Shown here: positions 52,349-61,547 of the stretch, in pieces | How positions within the stretch are numbered: position 1 is the stretch's first letter | How the letters are laid out: every line of letters begins with the position of its first letter | From: Nematostella vectensis | Taxonomy: Eukaryota; Cnidaria; Anthozoa; Actiniaria; Edwardsiidae | Assembly: GCF_932526225.1 (NCBI RefSeq) | Contig: NC_064035.1 | Location: forward strand, 15,114,469-15,178,468 | DNA: 64,000 nt | Direction: 5' to 3' | Notes under the pieces: model-generated | Told to the model about the DNA's origin: nothing | Databases searched by the model: none | Seen by the model: only the letters and a program-made list of their open reading frames with translations | Made by a program: the position numbers and the translations under genes

Positions 52349-52537
52349 TATTCACTGTTCTAGTACGAGATCGCGACAGTTTGGGCTTTTTGATTCTATC
52401 TGAATAAAAGCGTAATATCATTTATCATATAAACAGTCGTTAACAAAAATGTTGTCTTATCCGAGAAATACATAATTATGTATATCTATGTATATATATC
52501 TTGGTTTGTTGGAAAAAAACACGCGAACTACCGTTTC

Positions 52538-52580
52538 ATCTCTACAAGCCTGTTTCGTGGTTGCCCACTCATCAGGAGAT
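52538..52580 (-). ncRNA. Hammerhead ribozyme (type I layout) of a Penelope-like element
   Basis: Minus strand, 5' to 3': stem I strand ATCTC, core CTGATGA, stem II GTGG-GCAA-CCAC, core GAAA, stem III CAG-GC-TTG (one G-U pair), cleavage triplet GTA, then stem I strand GAGAT. All invariant core bases are present and each stem pairs. Cleavage would fall between 52543 and 52542. It lies 3' of the GIY-YIG remnant on the same strand, where Penelope-like elements are known to carry hammerheads. Confidence 0.85.
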
Positions 52581-52686
52581 TTATTAAGAATATATTACTA
52601 CCATCACTTATATACTATCTATGTATAAAATTATCATAAAAATAGTGCGCGAAATTTGAATGGCTGCTATGATGAAATTGAATAGT

Positions 52687-53100
52687 TCAGCTGTTGCATA
52701 ACAAGGCTTTGTTCCTGTGGCGGCACGAAGACACTAGCTCGTTACGCTTGTTTAAAGTTGATAGCTTGGGTTGGCGAATAATGATAAGTTTTTCTTTGAG
52801 GCAGAGATTACATCTTTTGCTAGAGCTGTTGTAGGTGGAGTGAGATGACAGGATTTTCCATGAAATAAAGTGTTCTATGTCGTTGTCTTTAAGCCTTCGT
52901 ATGTACTTGCTTAGTTTGGTCGAGTTTCTGTGTTTAGCGTGTCGGAATGAGGAGGTGTGGTTTCTATATCTTGTCTTGAATTCGTTCTCGGTTAGTCCTA
53001 CGTAGGTTTCACACACACACACACACATATCGGTCCCCTTAAACACCGTTCCGTGCACGCAGACGCACGCTACACACAGACACAAACAATCCTGAATCAT
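52687..53100 (-). pseudogene. Penelope-like retroelement, C-terminal GIY-YIG endonuclease remnant
   Basis: A 137-codon frame whose C-terminal ~105 residues match the endonuclease end of Penelope-like polyproteins: ETYVGLTENEFKTRYRNHTS, then NSTKLSKYIRRLKDNDIEHF, and the CxxC motif CNLCLKEK. The N-terminal GIY strand is replaced by a CA-repeat (53010-53027) and no reverse transcriptase lies upstream, so the copy is 5'-truncated and inactive. Its 3' flank carries the hammerhead ribozyme at 52538-52580. Confidence 0.8.
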
Positions 53101-53783
53101 TATTTTAGCGAGCTCTACATTCTCATTTCTCCTTGATTAACGCTTGTAACCTTATTCGGCTCTTTTCTCTGTGCCACCTCCGCAATCATGCTGCCTCTTT
53201 TGACTTCCCCGTCCTATGTTGTGGGATAAATACAGAATATGAATCATTAAAGTGCCGATAAATACAGAACAAAAACTTACAGAATAGTTTTTACTAAATC
53301 CTCTTACATGATTTGATTTATTCCCCTTGTATTTCTACCGTATAACAATCATTAATGCAAGAAAAAAACCTTTCCCCGAAAAATCCATATTATAATATTA
53401 GCCAAAAATAAAACAATTTTATCTTTCAAAAGGCTCCTTCATTCCAATTTCCCGAGTTTCTGTTTAAGATTCTGTTCGCTTAAATAAATGTTAGATACAT
53501 CGCTTATTTCACTAGCTTACCAATACCGTTTTAAAGCGGTTTCATCATTCGAATTTCCCGCGTTATGTCGGCCTTGTCCAGACTTCTTTTGTTCTTTTCA
53601 TCGCTCTTTGTAAAACGGCTTCCGTTTAACGGTTAAAGTTTTATACCCTCAATTACTAATTATCGCATTTAGGCGAGTACTTCATCATAACTTATCACTT
53701 TTAAGCGAAGGAAAAAGTTATTCGTGAATTTGGAAGTTCAACTGACAAGTCGAGAAAAAGTAAGTTTTTTTTTTTAAATAAAT
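53101..53783. other. Intergenic AT-rich sequence
   Basis: No gene recognised. Two loosely similar ~90-bp segments around 53430 and 53540 share TTTCATTC and AATTTCCCG. Confidence 0.4.
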
Positions 53784-53839
53784 CTATTTTATATTTAATT
53801 AGTTACCAAACCTGTTTACCTTACTATTTTTAATCCCCC
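53784..53839. repeat. Direct repeat of ~55 bp, copy 1
   Basis: Contains TTACCAAACCTGTTTACCTT and ATTTTTAATCCCCC. Nearly identical to 54070-54125, 286 bp away; the two flank a 230-bp unique segment. Confidence 0.8.
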
Positions 53840-54069
53840 AAAAAATGCGCATTATAACACCCTTCTAGGTTTGGTATGTTTTGTGTGCCCACACTTTTTA
53901 TTTTGGCGTATTTACAGTATTGAATAATTTTTATATTTGGGCTGAATAAACAGGGGATGTGCCCATAGCCATTTAATGCCAAACATGTGTGATTATTGCC
54001 CAGTAAACAGAACTAAGGTCATGCAGTACCCAGTGATTATATTTAACTTGTGAGAGAAATACATAAATC

Positions 54070-54125
54070 AATTTTATATTTAATTGGTTACCAAACCTGT
54101 TTACCTTGCTATTTTTAATCCCCCC
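54070..54125. repeat. Direct repeat of ~55 bp, copy 2
   Basis: Second copy of the 53784-53839 repeat, ending just before the candidate left end of the Polinton-class element. Confidence 0.8.
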
Positions 54126-54288
54126 TTTCGAATACTCCAAGAAGATTAGTAGTAGGGTTTTGGCGCAGCTGGCGCAACTTTTTGATCTCCCCAAATTTCA
54201 TTCCAAAAGTGGCGCAAAAGTCTCCGCACACCTCCGCCAAGCCTCGCGACCTGCGCATGCGCGAGTTTGCCAGAGATCTCTCGCACGA

Positions 54289-54615
54289 CCAAGCCCACCT
54301 GTCAATCATTTTGTCACGTGATAGCCAAGCCCACCTGTCAATCACTTTGTCACGTGATAGCCAAGCCCACCTGTCAATCACTTTGTAAAAAACCTGTCAA
54401 TCACTTTGTCACGTGACGGCCAAGCCCACCTGTCAATCACTTTGTCAAAAACCTGTCAATCACTTTGTCATGTGATAGCCACGCCCACCTGTCAATCACT
54501 TTGTAAAAAACCTGTCAATCATTTTGTCAAGAACCTGTCAATCATTTTGTCAAGAACCTGTCAATCATTTTGCTACGTGATAGCCAAGCCCACCTGTCAA
54601 TCACTTTGTCACGTG
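54289..54615. repeat. Subterminal tandem repeat, 11 copies of a CACCTGTCAATCA unit
   Basis: Alternates long units (~36 bp, with CACGTGATAGCCAAGCC) and short units (~23 bp) that share CCTGTCAATCACTTTGT. It lies between the candidate left end and PolB; it could be part of the terminal inverted repeat. Confidence 0.9.
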
Positions 54616-54627
54616 TCGCACCTAGGG

Positions 54628-54656
54628 GGAGCTCGGGAGGCTAGCCTCTCGGCTTC
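54628..54656. repeat. Palindromic micro-element, copy 1 (upstream of polB)
   Basis: GAGCTCGGGAGG, then CTAGCCTCTCGG: a self-complementary block centred on CTAG, 28 bp before the promoter-like motif of polB. Confidence 0.75.
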
Positions 54657-54683
54657 ACATCTAAAAAAGCTTTTGAAAAGTGG

Positions 54684-54691
54684 TTTAAAGA
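54684..54691 (+). promoter_or_regulatory. Shared upstream motif, polB copy
   Basis: GTGGTTTAAAGACA at 54681-54694, core TTTAAAGA. It overlaps the first ATG (54693) but lies 27 bp before the second in-frame ATG (54711), the spacing seen at the other genes. Confidence 0.6.
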
Positions 54692-54692
54692 C

Positions 54693-57600
54693 ATGACTGG
54701 TTTGATAGAAATGGAGAACCTGAAGGTGAAAGATCTGAAAGCCCTCGCCAAGGAGCGGGGTATCCCAAGATATTACTGGATGCGGAGAGCCGAACTCGTC
54801 GGGGCGCTAACCAGCACGTCACCACCACCACCACCCCGACGGGTTCCTTTACCCAAACTTGTCAAAGGGCTACCACGGCCACCCCGCATTACCCCGTCCA
54901 ACACGTCGGAGAGTATTCTCGACGGCCCGATACCTGAGATTAATGTCCCTATTCTAAAACCCTCCCAACCCCCACGGAGTTCCCGCGTCCAATCACTCAA
55001 GCATTTTGCAAACAGGGCGGCCAACTTGATCAAGAGCGAGCTAGACAAGTTTGCGGATTGGATACTATCTTATGTCCCTGAGCCCATCAAAAAGACCGTC
55101 AAAGAGGCTGCAGATAAACGGGTCGAACGTCTGAAGGAGAGGATTAAGCGTCTACACGAGGAGGTGGAAGATCGCTTCACACCCAAGGAACAACAGACGG
55201 CGTTGAAGGGGTATCTTAAAACCCACGGAATAGCCGGGCAGAGAGGTTACGACCCCAAGACATTCATCGCCAGAATCAAACCGAAAGTCTTAGAGCTCAT
55301 CAGTCAACAAAAAAAGCCTATCAAAGTGAAGTTTATCTTTACTTGCGGGTTTATAAAAGAGGATCCGGCTACAGCTCAGATCGAAGAAGAACTGGGATAT
55401 TTTCATACAGAAAAGCCCGAGATTGTGACAGAGTCGACTGATCTCTCTGATTTGTTCGATACGATGACAAATTATTTACTCGGATTAGTTGAGCTGTTCC
55501 AGAAGCAAGGCTCCGGATGGCAGTTTGACCAAGTGGAATACTTTGACATCAACATAGATCCCTTTGAACCGCTTTCTGGGTCTTCCTATATTCCGCTGCC
55601 GCCGAAACTAGCGTCTAAGAAGGCGATCATCAATGTTAAGAACGAGAATGATCACGAATGTTTCAAGTGGGCAGTAACCTCTGCTGTGTATCCTAGGGAG
55701 AAAGATCCTCAAAGGTTCAGTAAACAAATGATAGAGAACTCTGAGAAATTCGACTGGTCAGGGATAGAGTTCCCCGTCTCACTAAAACAGATTGACAAGT
55801 TCGAGAAACAGAACCAGTATACGGTTAATGTGTTTGGATACGAAACCAAAGTATATCCATTGAGAATCAGTGAGAAGGATCCAGATAATGCAATCAACTT
55901 ACTTCTCATCTCGGATGATGAGACGAATCATTACTGCTGGATAAAGAATATGATGAGATTAGTATCTACTCAAATTGATGAGTTTCATCATACTCGTTTT
56001 TTATGCTGTAGATGTCTGAACTCGTTTCGATGCAAACAATCATTAGAAAAACATTCTGAATGCTGCGGCAATCATGAAGCGGTTGGAATAGAGATGCCTA
56101 AGATAGATAAGGATGGAAATCTACCCCACATTAAATTCAAAAACTACAACAGAAAAATGCGTGTCCCCTTTGTTGTCTATGCCGACTTTGAGAGCTTCAC
56201 AGAGAATATAGACACATGCTCCCCAGATGGGAGTAAAAGCTTCACTAAGCAATACCAGAAACACAAACCGTCTGGTTTCTGCTATCTCATCAAGTGTTTC
56301 GACGGAGATATATCCCCACCCGAGCTTGTACGGTACACAGCTGAATCTCCAGACGAAGATATCCCACAGCTTTTCGTAGAGTCTTTGGAGTCAGACATTA
56401 AGAAAATTTACGATAAGTTCAGGTTCCCTAAGAAGGTGAAAATGACTCTGAAGGACAAAATCGCCTATAACGACGCCACTCACTGCCACATCTGTGAGGG
56501 TGGATTAGGGGAAGACAAGGTTTTGGACCATTGCCACCTTACAGGGAAGTACAGAGGTGCTGCTCACAACGCATGCAACTTAGATCACAAAATTCCAAAG
56601 TTCTTTCCTGTTATCTTTCACAATCTGTCTGGGTACGACAGCCATCTATTTATCAAGAACCTTGGTACATCGGAAGGTAAAATAAACTGTATACCTAATA
56701 ACGAGGAAAAGTATATTTCTTTCACAAAACAGATTGTAGTCGACAGTTTCACGAACAAGGAGGGCAACAAGATTGATGTTAAACGTGATATCAGATTTAT
56801 CGACAGTTTCAGGTTTATGTCGGCCAGTCTCGACAGTCTAGTGGGTAATATGTCAAGGGAGTGCTTCAAAAACCTGGCGGAGTACTATGAGGGGGAGGAG
56901 CTCCAGCTGTTGTTGAGGAAGGGTGTTTTCCCTTACGACTGGTTCGACGGCTTTAGCAAGCTCGACGCAACACAGCTCCCACAGAGAGAGGCATTCCACT
57001 CCAAACTCAACGACACCGACATATCGGAGGAGGATCACCTGCACGCGCGGAGAGTGTGGGAGGTCTTTGGGATGGGGACCATGAGGGATTACCACAATCT
57101 GTACCTAGAGTCGGATGTGTTGCTTTTAGCTGACGTTTTCGAGAACTTTAGGGACGTTTGTCTCAAGAATTACGGTCTGGACCCCGCTTGGTACTACACA
57201 GCGCCAGGGTTGGCTTGGGATGCAGCGTTGAAGACCACCAAGGTGAGGCTAGAGCTTCTGACGGACTACGACATGTTGCTCATGATTGAGAAGGGCATCC
57301 GTGGGGGTGTCTCCATGATAAGCAACAGACATGGGGAGGCAAATAACCCTTACATGAAGGAGTATGACCCTGACCTACCCACAAAATATATCACCTACCT
57401 TGATGCTAACAATTTGTATGGCTGGGCGATGAGCAACCCTTTACCGACTCACGGTTTCAGGTGGATGGGTGACCAAGAGCTGTCAGGTTGGAGAGACCGC
57501 CCATGCATTCTGGAGGTTGACTTGGAGTACCCTCACCACCTACATGACTTACACAACGATTACCCACTAGCCCCGGAATCTATCGGGCTAGGTAATGTGG

Positions 57601-58619
57601 ACAAGTTGGTCCCCAACCTTAACGACAAGACAAAGTACGTTATCCACCATGAGACTCTGAGACTTTATGTGAGTTTTGGGCTAAAAGTCACTAAGATTCA
57701 CAGGGGTGTCACTTTTGAGGAGTCTGCTTGGCTGGGGCCCTACATTGACTTGAACACCGATCTGAGAGCCAAGGCGACAAACGATTTTGAGAAAGATTTT
57801 TTCAAGTTAATGAACAACTCCGTCTTTGGTAAGACTATGGAGAACATTAGGAACAGGGTGGACATTCGGTTGGTGACGGACGAGAAGCAGGCCAAGAAGC
57901 TCATATCAAAGCCGAACTATCAACATCGCACCATCTTTTGCGAGAATCTAGCCGCCATCCACATGAAGAAGACAAAGCTGATCTTCAACAAGCCTGTCTA
58001 CTTGGGTATGTCCATTCTGGACCTGAGTAAGACGCTCATGTACGATTTCCACTACAACTTCGTCAAGCCTAAGTACGGTGAGGATGCAAAGCTCTTATTC
58101 ACTGATACTGACAGCCTGATGTATGAGATCGAGACGAAAGACTTTTACGAGGACATCAGCGGGGATGTGAGGTCCATGTTCGACACCAGCAACTTTCCGA
58201 AGGGTCACCCATCTGGTATTGAGGTGGGTGTGAACAAGAAAGTCATCGGAATGTTTAAAGATGAGGCTGGGGGCCAGCAAATCACAGAATTTGTAGGACT
58301 GAGGGCCAAACTTTACTCGTACAAGATGGATGAAGGTAAAGAAGAAAAGAAATGCAAGGGCGTCAAGAGAGCAGTCGTCAAGAAGAGCATCGGTTTCGAT
58401 GACTACAAGGATTGCTTATTTGGTAAGAAACCTCAGATGAGACTTATGAATGTCATCAGAAGTCATAAGCATGATGTTTACACTGAAACGGTGAACAAGG
58501 TCGCTCTATCTCATGAGGATGATAAACGGGTCATCTGTGATGATGGTATTCACACCTTCGCTCACGGTCATTTCAGAACGCTATTAGGTGGTGGCTCAGT
58601 ATCTTCAGGGACGACTTGA
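54693..58619 (+). CDS. polB: Type B DNA polymerase, protein-primed type
   Basis: Replicates the element genome, by family inference from a terminal-protein primer. 1308 codons from the first ATG; if the upstream motif is the promoter the true start is Met7 (54711). Domains by residue: SAP-like helix pair ~8-39 (VKDLKALAKERGIP), a proline-rich stretch ~48-65, helical linker ~100-160, conserved FKWAVTSAVYP near 330, C2H2-like finger ~437-457, exonuclease motif I YADFESF ~495, endonuclease VII-type zinc motif ~596-629 (DHCHLTGKYRGAAHNACN), exonuclease II NLSGYDSH ~644, exonuclease III YLESDVLLLADVF ~803, polymerase motif A YLDANNLYGWAMS ~901, motif B KLMNNSVFGKT ~1037, motif C FTDTDS ~1136. All catalytic aspartates are present and there is no frameshift, so the copy looks intact. 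It converges on, and overlaps by 52 bp, the integrase gene. Confidence 0.95.
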   Translation: MTGLIEMENLKVKDLKALAKERGIPRYYWMRRAELVGALTSTSPPPPPRRVPLPKLVKGLPRPPRITPSNTSESILDGPIPEINVPILKPSQPPRSSRVQSLKHFANRAANLIKSELDKFADWILSYVPEPIKKTVKEAADKRVERLKERIKRLHEEVEDRFTPKEQQTALKGYLKTHGIAGQRGYDPKTFIARIKPKVLELISQQKKPIKVKFIFTCGFIKEDPATAQIEEELGYFHTEKPEIVTESTDLSDLFDTMTNYLLGLVELFQKQGSGWQFDQVEYFDINIDPFEPLSGSSYIPLPPKLASKKAIINVKNENDHECFKWAVTSAVYPREKDPQRFSKQMIENSEKFDWSGIEFPVSLKQIDKFEKQNQYTVNVFGYETKVYPLRISEKDPDNAINLLLISDDETNHYCWIKNMMRLVSTQIDEFHHTRFLCCRCLNSFRCKQSLEKHSECCGNHEAVGIEMPKIDKDGNLPHIKFKNYNRKMRVPFVVYADFESFTENIDTCSPDGSKSFTKQYQKHKPSGFCYLIKCFDGDISPPELVRYTAESPDEDIPQLFVESLESDIKKIYDKFRFPKKVKMTLKDKIAYNDATHCHICEGGLGEDKVLDHCHLTGKYRGAAHNACNLDHKIPKFFPVIFHNLSGYDSHLFIKNLGTSEGKINCIPNNEEKYISFTKQIVVDSFTNKEGNKIDVKRDIRFIDSFRFMSASLDSLVGNMSRECFKNLAEYYEGEELQLLLRKGVFPYDWFDGFSKLDATQLPQREAFHSKLNDTDISEEDHLHARRVWEVFGMGTMRDYHNLYLESDVLLLADVFENFRDVCLKNYGLDPAWYYTAPGLAWDAALKTTKVRLELLTDYDMLLMIEKGIRGGVSMISNRHGEANNPYMKEYDPDLPTKYITYLDANNLYGWAMSNPLPTHGFRWMGDQELSGWRDRPCILEVDLEYPHHLHDLHNDYPLAPESIGLGNVDKLVPNLNDKTKYVIHHETLRLYVSFGLKVTKIHRGVTFEESAWLGPYIDLNTDLRAKATNDFEKDFFKLMNNSVFGKTMENIRNRVDIRLVTDEKQAKKLISKPNYQHRTIFCENLAAIHMKKTKLIFNKPVYLGMSILDLSKTLMYDFHYNFVKPKYGEDAKLLFTDTDSLMYEIETKDFYEDISGDVRSMFDTSNFPKGHPSGIEVGVNKKVIGMFKDEAGGQQITEFVGLRAKLYSYKMDEGKEEKKCKGVKRAVVKKSIGFDDYKDCLFGKKPQMRLMNVIRSHKHDVYTETVNKVALSHEDDKRVICDDGIHTFAHGHFRTLLGGGSVSSGTT

Positions 58620-59560
58620 AGTTCTTCCCTAACGAACGACCTCCTTGGAGCGCCTTCGGAGAGGTAGTACAACACAGACTGCCCAACCGAAACAACACTG
58701 CGTGATAGATCAAACACTTTCAAACTCCAAATGGGGTCTGTGGCTCGTCTGCGTTCACCTCCTTCCTCTTCTCCAGGAGCTAATAGATATCTAACTCTAA
58801 CCCCTGGTGGTAGTCTAACTTCGTCAAGTCCAACAGGCCGCTTATACGTTGGAGGGTCAATATCAACCTCTTTCAAACCAATAGATTTTACAGGCTCTTT
58901 GCCAGTAATTCTTATGGGTTGACTATTCAGAGTCTTCAAAACATCTGGCAATCGTTTCACCCAAACTCTGGACCGATCATCGCTAATCATTTCTTGAGCA
59001 TACTGATGAGAAAACAACCTCTCCGCCAGTGTTCTATTGGCGCGTTCGACAAAAGCCTGTGCGCGATGGTTCCCAGCTTCGCTTCGCTGGATGGTAACCC
59101 CCTTCTTTTTCATAATCTTCGTTACCTCTCCCCTAAATTCTGTCCCCGGATCGACAATCACCGTATGAGGCCATTTAAGTTTTCTGGAGTATATCTTTTC
59201 AAACCCTCTAGCAATTCCACTCGAATCCTTGGTAGTCAGTGCTTCTGCATCTTTATATCTCGAGGCAATATCAATCACGACCAACGCGTAACGGTAGGTT
59301 TTTCTGCCTACGTTATCGTGGGGCATAAACAACAGATCGGCTTGGTGAATCTGATTAGGTTTATTCACAGTCCAATGCGGTCTGGGGACATACTTTGGGG
59401 CTGGGAGGTAGATCTGCCACAACGCCTGTTTTTCAAGCCACCTCTTAGCCTCGGCTTCACTGACTTTAGCGACACTAGCTAACTTAGAAATAGCTGAATA
59501 CCCTTTCCAGTATCCATCGGTGGAATAGTATATTTTTGATAACCTGCTTTCGTTACTCAT
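58568..59560 (-). CDS. Retroviral-type (rve) integrase of the Polinton-class element
   Basis: Inserts the element DNA into the host genome. 330 aa with an RNase H-fold core: D75 (HQADLLFMPHD), D137 (VDPGTEFRG) and E172 (FVERANRTLAERL) form the DDE triad. The N-terminal ~60 residues have no HHCC zinc finger that I can see. The C-terminal part (~275-315, SVGQSVLYYLSEG and SFVREELQVV) resembles the SH3/chromo-like tail of Polinton integrases. It is the only minus-strand gene in the block: divergent from the capsid gene with 33 bp between start codons, and overlapping the end of polB tail-to-tail. Its own promoter may be the weak TTTTAAGAAA about 26 bp upstream on the minus strand. Confidence 0.93.
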   Translation of the reverse strand: MSNESRLSKIYYSTDGYWKGYSAISKLASVAKVSEAEAKRWLEKQALWQIYLPAPKYVPRPHWTVNKPNQIHQADLLFMPHDNVGRKTYRYALVVIDIASRYKDAEALTTKDSSGIARGFEKIYSRKLKWPHTVIVDPGTEFRGEVTKIMKKKGVTIQRSEAGNHRAQAFVERANRTLAERLFSHQYAQEMISDDRSRVWVKRLPDVLKTLNSQPIRITGKEPVKSIGLKEVDIDPPTYKRPVGLDEVRLPPGVRVRYLLAPGEEEGGERRRATDPIWSLKVFDLSRSVVSVGQSVLYYLSEGAPRRSFVREELQVVPEDTEPPPNSVLK

Positions 59561-59569
59561 TTAAAGATT
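59560..59569 (+). promoter_or_regulatory. Shared upstream motif, capsid gene copy
   Basis: TTTAAAGATT, 34 bp before the capsid ATG. It overlaps the first base of the divergent integrase start codon. Confidence 0.65.
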
Positions 59570-59593
59570 ATCTCTCTTTTCTTAAAATAAAAG

Positions 59594-60832
59594 ATGGCAC
59601 AAGCGATATCAGAAAAAATTAACCCAAACAGGATCCCACGGGAACCCTTCGGCCTGAAAGCGGAATCGTCGCTGAATCGGATTACATTCAATCCCTCATC
59701 GGCAAGTCCTGGAGAAACCCTCTATATAAATATTCCAAAACTTGCTGAAAATGTAGTGATTGTTCCAGGTAGTGTATCCTTACTATTTGACTTAAACGTC
59801 ACAGGACACGCGAATAATACTCTCGTCAACAACGTTGGCCGGAACCTAGTGTCAAGGCTCAAGATTCTTTTCGGTGGAGAAACACTACAGGATACTCAAA
59901 GATACGATCTCTTCCAAACCTATCACGACTTATACTTACAAGCTGAAGATCGTGAGGATAGAATAAAACAAGGTATCTCCTCTGAAAACATGAGGAAGCT
60001 CAGGACAAATGCAGGTGACAAAGCGACATCAGATGCTAAGGAAGTAGCTCTTGCAGCAGTTCACAACACCAAGTACTGCATTCCACTCGACCATCCTATT
60101 CTCGGCGAGCATGGGGTCTTTTATCCAAAGGCGTTACCTCATCCGCTAATCTTTGAAATTACTCTAGCCCCAGTTTCCGACGTCGTTGTTTATGCTGACA
60201 CGGTCAAGACTCCAACGTACACAATCACAAACCTCGAGTTGGAATATGCTTGCATCTCAAGTGAATACTTAGCTCGTGAGGCGTTGTCGGCTTATCAGGT
60301 TGGTAGAGGATTCTTTTACGAGAACGTCATTCTCCACAAAACGTTCACCATCTCCAAACCTAATGATGGTGTCATAAACGAGCACATTAATCTGCCGAGG
60401 AGGTCAATGACAGGGATATTGTGCCTGTTCACAGAGAGCTACACCGGAGGAGCAAGGGATTCCGAAAAGTTTGTCAATCCAAGCATCACATCGATCAACA
60501 TTAATGTGGATGGCATGCCAAACCGTCTCTACTCCAAGGGGATGACACCGCCGGACCTCTGGGAGTCGGTAAAGAAACGTTTCGGTAGAGAGGGTGTCAA
60601 GCAAAAGGATTTTTACGCTAATAACAAGTTTGCTCTGTGGGTCGACTTGAGGGCACACCCAGATAACAGCATTCACGGAGGAGGTCTGGTCTTGAACAAC
60701 ACGCGAGACGGAGTAAAACTCGAGATGAAACGAAAAGTTGGAGGAACGGGAAACATCACCTGCTACATGTTTGTAGTAGCCGACGCGTTGATGGAGGTTA
60801 TGAACTCGAATTTGAGAGCAATCATGTATTAA
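59594..60832 (+). CDS. Candidate major capsid protein
   Basis: 412 aa, the largest structural-type protein in the block. It lies between integrase and packaging ATPase, the usual neighbourhood of the double-jelly-roll major capsid protein. Composition is beta-rich with no transmembrane segment: YINIPKLAENVVIVPGSVSL, then LVSRLKILFGGETLQDTQRY, then YTITNLELEYACISSEYLA, ending in MNSNLRAIMY. I recognise no catalytic motif. It is shorter than typical Polinton capsid proteins (~550-700 aa), so it may represent a divergent or reduced jelly-roll lineage; minor capsid is the alternative. Start fixed by the upstream motif at 59560. The stop overlaps the motif of the ATPase gene. Confidence 0.55.
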   Translation: MAQAISEKINPNRIPREPFGLKAESSLNRITFNPSSASPGETLYINIPKLAENVVIVPGSVSLLFDLNVTGHANNTLVNNVGRNLVSRLKILFGGETLQDTQRYDLFQTYHDLYLQAEDREDRIKQGISSENMRKLRTNAGDKATSDAKEVALAAVHNTKYCIPLDHPILGEHGVFYPKALPHPLIFEITLAPVSDVVVYADTVKTPTYTITNLELEYACISSEYLAREALSAYQVGRGFFYENVILHKTFTISKPNDGVINEHINLPRRSMTGILCLFTESYTGGARDSEKFVNPSITSININVDGMPNRLYSKGMTPPDLWESVKKRFGREGVKQKDFYANNKFALWVDLRAHPDNSIHGGGLVLNNTRDGVKLEMKRKVGGTGNITCYMFVVADALMEVMNSNLRAIMY

Positions 60833-60836
60833 AAAG
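60827..60836 (+). promoter_or_regulatory. Shared upstream motif, ATPase copy (degenerate)
   Basis: TATTAAAAAGGA region spanning the capsid stop codon, 34 bp before the ATPase ATG. It is the weakest match of the series, perhaps constrained by the overlapping coding sequence. Confidence 0.4.
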
Positions 60837-60860
60837 GACTTGTGTGATAATACAAAAAGA

Positions 60861-61487
60861 ATGGAAGAATTACGGGAAAAAGTTCCTTTTCATTGTATTA
60901 TCACAGGACCTACTAATTGTGGGAAGACAAAGTACCTCACGGAACAGCTCCGAGGGCCGTTCCGGCATGTGTTTGAATACATTGTGTTGATTTGTCCGAC
61001 TTATGCGAAAAACAAGTCCTATCGTAGATTTGCTCACGGAGATAAACGTTTCTTGGTATTATCGCCGGATGCTAGTAACACCGATGAGATTAACGAGTTA
61101 CTAACAGATTGTGCGGTGCTATTTTCTGGTACAAATACGTTACTCGTTTTGGATGACTGTGCTGTATCGAAAGATCTAAAGCAACGCTCGAACAAGTTTA
61201 TCGATCTAGCGTTCTCAGGGAGACACGATGGGTTATCAGTGTGGGTATTGACGCAACAATTAACATCCATAGCAAAGCCCTTCCGTGATAACGTCGCCTG
61301 TGTGGTCACATTCCATAATCCATCTCAAATCGGTACCAAAACACTGTTTGAAGATTATGGGGGTGACTTAGACGCCGAGACTCGTAAAAAGTTCGTAGAA
61401 CTGCTGAAAACTGAAAAGTATTCCAGACTCTGTTTCTGCCTACGACATCCATTCCAACGTTATTTGGAGATTCCTGCCACGCGGTGA
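60861..61487 (+). CDS. DNA-packaging ATPase, A32/FtsK-HerA-like
   Basis: Predicted motor that loads DNA into the capsid. 208 aa from the ATG at 60861; a longer frame from a TTG at 60840 is less likely in a eukaryotic virus. Walker A GPTNCGKT at residues 16-23, Walker B LLVLDD at 94-99, and a downstream WVLTQQLTSIAKPFRDN (about 126-142) with the glutamine and arginine positions typical of this ATPase fold. The length fits the compact viral packaging ATPases. Follows the capsid gene with 28 bp between; its stop codon lies in palindromic micro-element copy 2. Confidence 0.88.
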   Translation: MEELREKVPFHCIITGPTNCGKTKYLTEQLRGPFRHVFEYIVLICPTYAKNKSYRRFAHGDKRFLVLSPDASNTDEINELLTDCAVLFSGTNTLLVLDDCAVSKDLKQRSNKFIDLAFSGRHDGLSVWVLTQQLTSIAKPFRDNVACVVTFHNPSQIGTKTLFEDYGGDLDAETRKKFVELLKTEKYSRLCFCLRHPFQRYLEIPATR

Positions 61488-61514
61488 GCTCGAGGGGCTG
61501 ACCCCTCGAAGTGG
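61486..61514. repeat. Palindromic micro-element, copy 2 (ATPase stop codon)
   Basis: GAGCTCGAGGGGCTGACCCC then TCGAAGTGG; the ATPase TGA stop spans its first base. It runs directly into the next promoter-like motif. Confidence 0.75.
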
Positions 61515-61524
61515 TTTAAAAACA
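61515..61524 (+). promoter_or_regulatory. Shared upstream motif, 61548 gene copy
   Basis: GTGGTTTAAAAACA at 61511-61524, 33 bp before the ATG at 61548. Confidence 0.55.
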
Positions 61525-61547
61525 TCTTGGTCTACTTACAAAATAAG

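Noticed and set aside
51925-52407. 160-codon frame after the LRPPRC-like gene
   Set aside because: Runs through the 31-bp perfect inverted repeat and AT-rich sequence; no recognisable motif.
58919-59482. 187-codon plus-strand frame
   Set aside because: Lies entirely antisense to the integrase, whose DDE motifs are clear; composition is that of a shadow frame.
60840-60860. TTG-initiated extension of the packaging ATPase
   Set aside because: A TTG start is unlikely in a eukaryotic virus; the ATG at 60861 has the expected distance from the shared motif. The same reasoning removes the TTG at 61527.
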